Below, piece after piece: positions 4,583 to 5,793 of a stretch of DNA of 5,793 nucleotides (its first letter is position 1; each line of letters begins with the position of its first letter). The notes beneath the pieces are model-generated. The model was not told where the DNA came from and did no database searches. It saw nothing but the letters and a program-made list of their open reading frames with translations. Made by a program: the position numbers and the translations under genes. Location of the stretch: the NCBI GenBank assembly GCA_043801895.1, contig JAZDLM010000053.1, positions 1 through 5,793 on the forward strand, written 5' to 3'. This stretch comes from JAZDLM01 sp043801895 (lineage in GTDB: Bacteria; Patescibacteriota; Kazan-3B-28).

Positions 4583-5065
4583 TTAAGATGCTGCTGGGGG
4601 CTCCTCGGCCAGTGCTGCCGGCTCAACCGATGCTTCGGTCTCAGCAACAGGAGCTGCAGGCTCCACGGGAACTTCCTGCGCATTCGGCTCTTCGACAACG
4701 GCGGACTCAGCGACAGATTCCTCGGCCGGGGCTGCTTCAACGGCGGGAGTGGGGCCAGCTGCGGGCTTCGCCTCTCCCCTAGCCGCTTTCTTTGGCCCGC
4801 GCACCGGACGCTGCTCAACTTTTAAATTAAAACCGTATTTTGTATTCAGAAGTCTCGCCACCGTGTTAGACGGTTGCGCGCCATGGCCAAGCCACTTTTC
4901 TACCGCCTCTTTGTTGATAGTGAACGGTTGCTCCGGAGCGGTCGGGTTATAATCTCCGAGTATCTCAACCACCCGACCATCAGTCGGTTTGCTATGTTCG
5001 GCTGCCACCAGACGGAATTTCGGCTGATTTCGGCGACCAGTACGGACTAAGCGGAGTACTAACAA
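4583..5065 (-). CDS. rpsP: Small ribosomal subunit protein bS16, with long Ala/Pro/Glu tail
   Basis: bS16 is a structural protein of the 30S subunit that binds 16S rRNA early in assembly. The core matches: LRLVRTGRRNQPKFRLV (4-20), GRVVEILGDYNP (30-41), and WLGHGAQPSNTVARLL (58-73). The usual length is 80-90 residues. Here residues about 92-160 add a low-complexity tail, basic at first (GPKKAARGEAKPAAG) and then Ala/Pro/Glu/Val-rich and acidic, probably disordered. The start is TTG at 5065-5063, chosen because MLVLRLVR aligns with family N-termini; no in-frame ATG lies between promoter and core. No clear Shine-Dalgarno sequence precedes it, which is odd for a highly expressed gene. It is the first gene of the rpsP-KH operon, divergent from yceD. 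Confidence 0.96.
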   Translation of the reverse strand: MLVLRLVRTGRRNQPKFRLVAAEHSKPTDGRVVEILGDYNPTAPEQPFTINKEAVEKWLGHGAQPSNTVARLLNTKYGFNLKVEQRPVRGPKKAARGEAKPAAGPTPAVEAAPAEESVAESAVVEEPNAQEVPVEPAAPVAETEASVEPAALAEEPPAAS

Positions 5066-5096
5066 AGCGCTACGGCTTATCTGATATACATAGAGC

Positions 5097-5125
5097 AGTC
5101 TAGCGACAAGCCCTTACTCTGTCAA
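5097..5125 (-). promoter_or_regulatory. Promoter of rpsP operon
   Basis: Minus strand TTGACA (5125-5120), a 17-bp spacer and TAGACT (5102-5097) are close to the sigma-70 consensus. The predicted start near 5090 gives a leader of about 25 nt. A GCGGG/CCCGC inverted repeat (5126-5142) abuts the -35. Confidence 0.75.
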
Positions 5126-5176
5126 GCGGGGCCTCCTCCCGCCTGGGACAGACCGTCTCGCAATTTCCAACCAGGG

Positions 5177-5205
5177 TTGCCAACCCTCCTTTTATCCCCT
5201 ATAAT
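5177..5205 (+). promoter_or_regulatory. Promoter of yceD-rpmF, with palindrome over the -35
   Basis: TTGCCA (5177-5182), a 17-bp spacer and TATAAT (5200-5205) predict a start near 5212, only about 7 nt before the yceD ATG. A perfect 15-bp palindrome, AGGGTTG-C-CAACCCT (5173-5187), covers the -35 box and could be an operator. Confidence 0.75.
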
Positions 5206-5218
5206 GGCTCCTGTAGCC

Positions 5219-5686
5219 ATGAAAATTGATGTTGGTAAGTTACTTGATGACGCTCCAGGAGCCATCGCCGAGCACCAGCTCGACGATACTCTTCCTCTGC
5301 CCGATAGAGGCGAGGCGGTAGCCCAGGGGACAGTTAGGCTCAACCGTCTGGATCGGTCAGTTCTGGCCCATTTTGACATCACCGCCAATGTCAACCTAAA
5401 TTGCGATAAGTGTCTCGAATCGTTTCGCCATCAATTACCATTAAGCTTTGATCGCGAGTATCTATTGGCACCTTCAATTGATCCCGAGGCATTATTTGTT
5501 GATGGCAAAATCTTGGACACCGATCCAGCAGTCGCCCAAGAAATTCTCATCAGCCTCCCGCTCCAAGCAGTATGCAAACCCGATTGCCAAGGGTTATGTC
5601 AGGAGTGTGGAATCAATTTAAATACAACTAATTGTGAACATCTAATCAATGGCGGCACTACCGAAGAAAAAAATCAGCAAGACTAG
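5219..5686 (+). CDS. yceD: YceD/DUF177 family protein (ribosome-linked)
   Basis: YceD proteins accompany bL32 almost universally and are implicated in 23S rRNA and 50S maturation; the exact mechanism is not settled. With the start at 5219 (MKIDVGKLLDDAPG) the protein has 155 residues. Family signatures are CDKC (62-65) and CKPDCQGLCQECGINLN (119-135) with a later Cys139, a likely metal-binding cluster. In-frame ATGs at 5177 and 5204 are upstream of or inside the -10 box and so would not be transcribed. The mRNA should be nearly leaderless, with no room for a Shine-Dalgarno sequence. The last 38 bp overlap rpmF in another frame, supporting translational coupling. It is divergent from rpsP. Confidence 0.93.
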   Translation: MKIDVGKLLDDAPGAIAEHQLDDTLPLPDRGEAVAQGTVRLNRLDRSVLAHFDITANVNLNCDKCLESFRHQLPLSFDREYLLAPSIDPEALFVDGKILDTDPAVAQEILISLPLQAVCKPDCQGLCQECGINLNTTNCEHLINGGTTEEKNQQD

Positions 5687-5793
5687 GGGCAGAACTCGCC
5701 GGGCGCACCAGCGCGTCAGTCTATTGAAGCTAATCGTTTGCCCGAAGTGTAAAGCACCCAAACTGCCGCACCGGATGTGCGGTGAGTGCGGCT
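5649..5793 (+). CDS. rpmF: Large ribosomal subunit protein bL32 (partial, runs off window)
   Basis: The first 48 residues are visible. MAALPKKKISKTRGRTRRAH matches the basic N-terminus of bL32. A zinc ribbon follows: CPKC (31-34) and CGEC (44-47), the four-Cys version. bL32 is a small 50S protein near the 23S rRNA core. The ATG at 5649 lies inside the end of yceD (38-bp overlap, +1 frame) and has no clear Shine-Dalgarno sequence, so it probably depends on yceD translation. Only the C-terminus is missing. Confidence 0.95.
   Translation, partial: MAALPKKKISKTRGRTRRAHQRVSLLKLIVCPKCKAPKLPHRMCGECG

Noticed and set aside
5122..5394. 90-codon minus-strand ORF opposite yceD
   Set aside because: It is a shadow of the DUF177 gene and overlaps both divergent promoters.

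Overview
The window looks like part of a Patescibacteria (Candidate Phyla Radiation) chromosome or a similarly reduced bacterium. This is an inference from compact housekeeping genes with unusual tails, several genes of no known family, repeat-derived codons inside a core gene, and a stand-alone PaaX/Cas2-like gene. Genes end with TAG, TGA and TAA, so the standard bacterial code fits.

Right side (about 4129-5793), ribosome and translation genes: rpsP (bS16) and a KH-domain gene (KhpA type) form a minus-strand operon with a strong promoter (TTGACA, 17 bp, TAGACT) and a hairpin terminator. Divergent from it are yceD (DUF177) and rpmF (bL32), overlapping by 38 bp. Their promoter (TTGCCA, 17 bp, TATAAT) lies so close to the yceD ATG that the mRNA should be almost leaderless. 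rpmF runs off the window.

Middle (about 2226-4128), an accessory block between the rpsP operon and trmD. It holds: (a) a PaaX/Cas2-like gene bracketed by two related 32-34 bp palindromes, one before its start and one across its stop codon; (b) a complete small plus-strand transcription unit with promoter, perfect Shine-Dalgarno sequence, 32-codon ORF and strong terminator; (c) a minus-strand gene of unknown family with its own promoter and terminator, lying between two imperfect 23-24 bp direct repeats.

Left side (1-2225): a small nucleotidyltransferase gene sits two bases upstream of trmD. TrmD carries an in-frame insertion of roughly 20-24 residues encoded by a hairpin repeat plus a 7-bp tandem repeat. 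It also ends early in a second repeat-like sequence. Beyond it is a GC-rich minus-strand gene of unknown function.

The promoters of the two unknown genes share the same decamer, CTGGGAGCGG, exactly 8 bp upstream of a TTGAC -35 box. This suggests common control. A degenerate copy lies upstream of the nucleotidyltransferase gene. The observations most worth following up are the palindrome-bracketed Cas2-like gene, this shared promoter element, the small structured transcript and the repeat-built TrmD.
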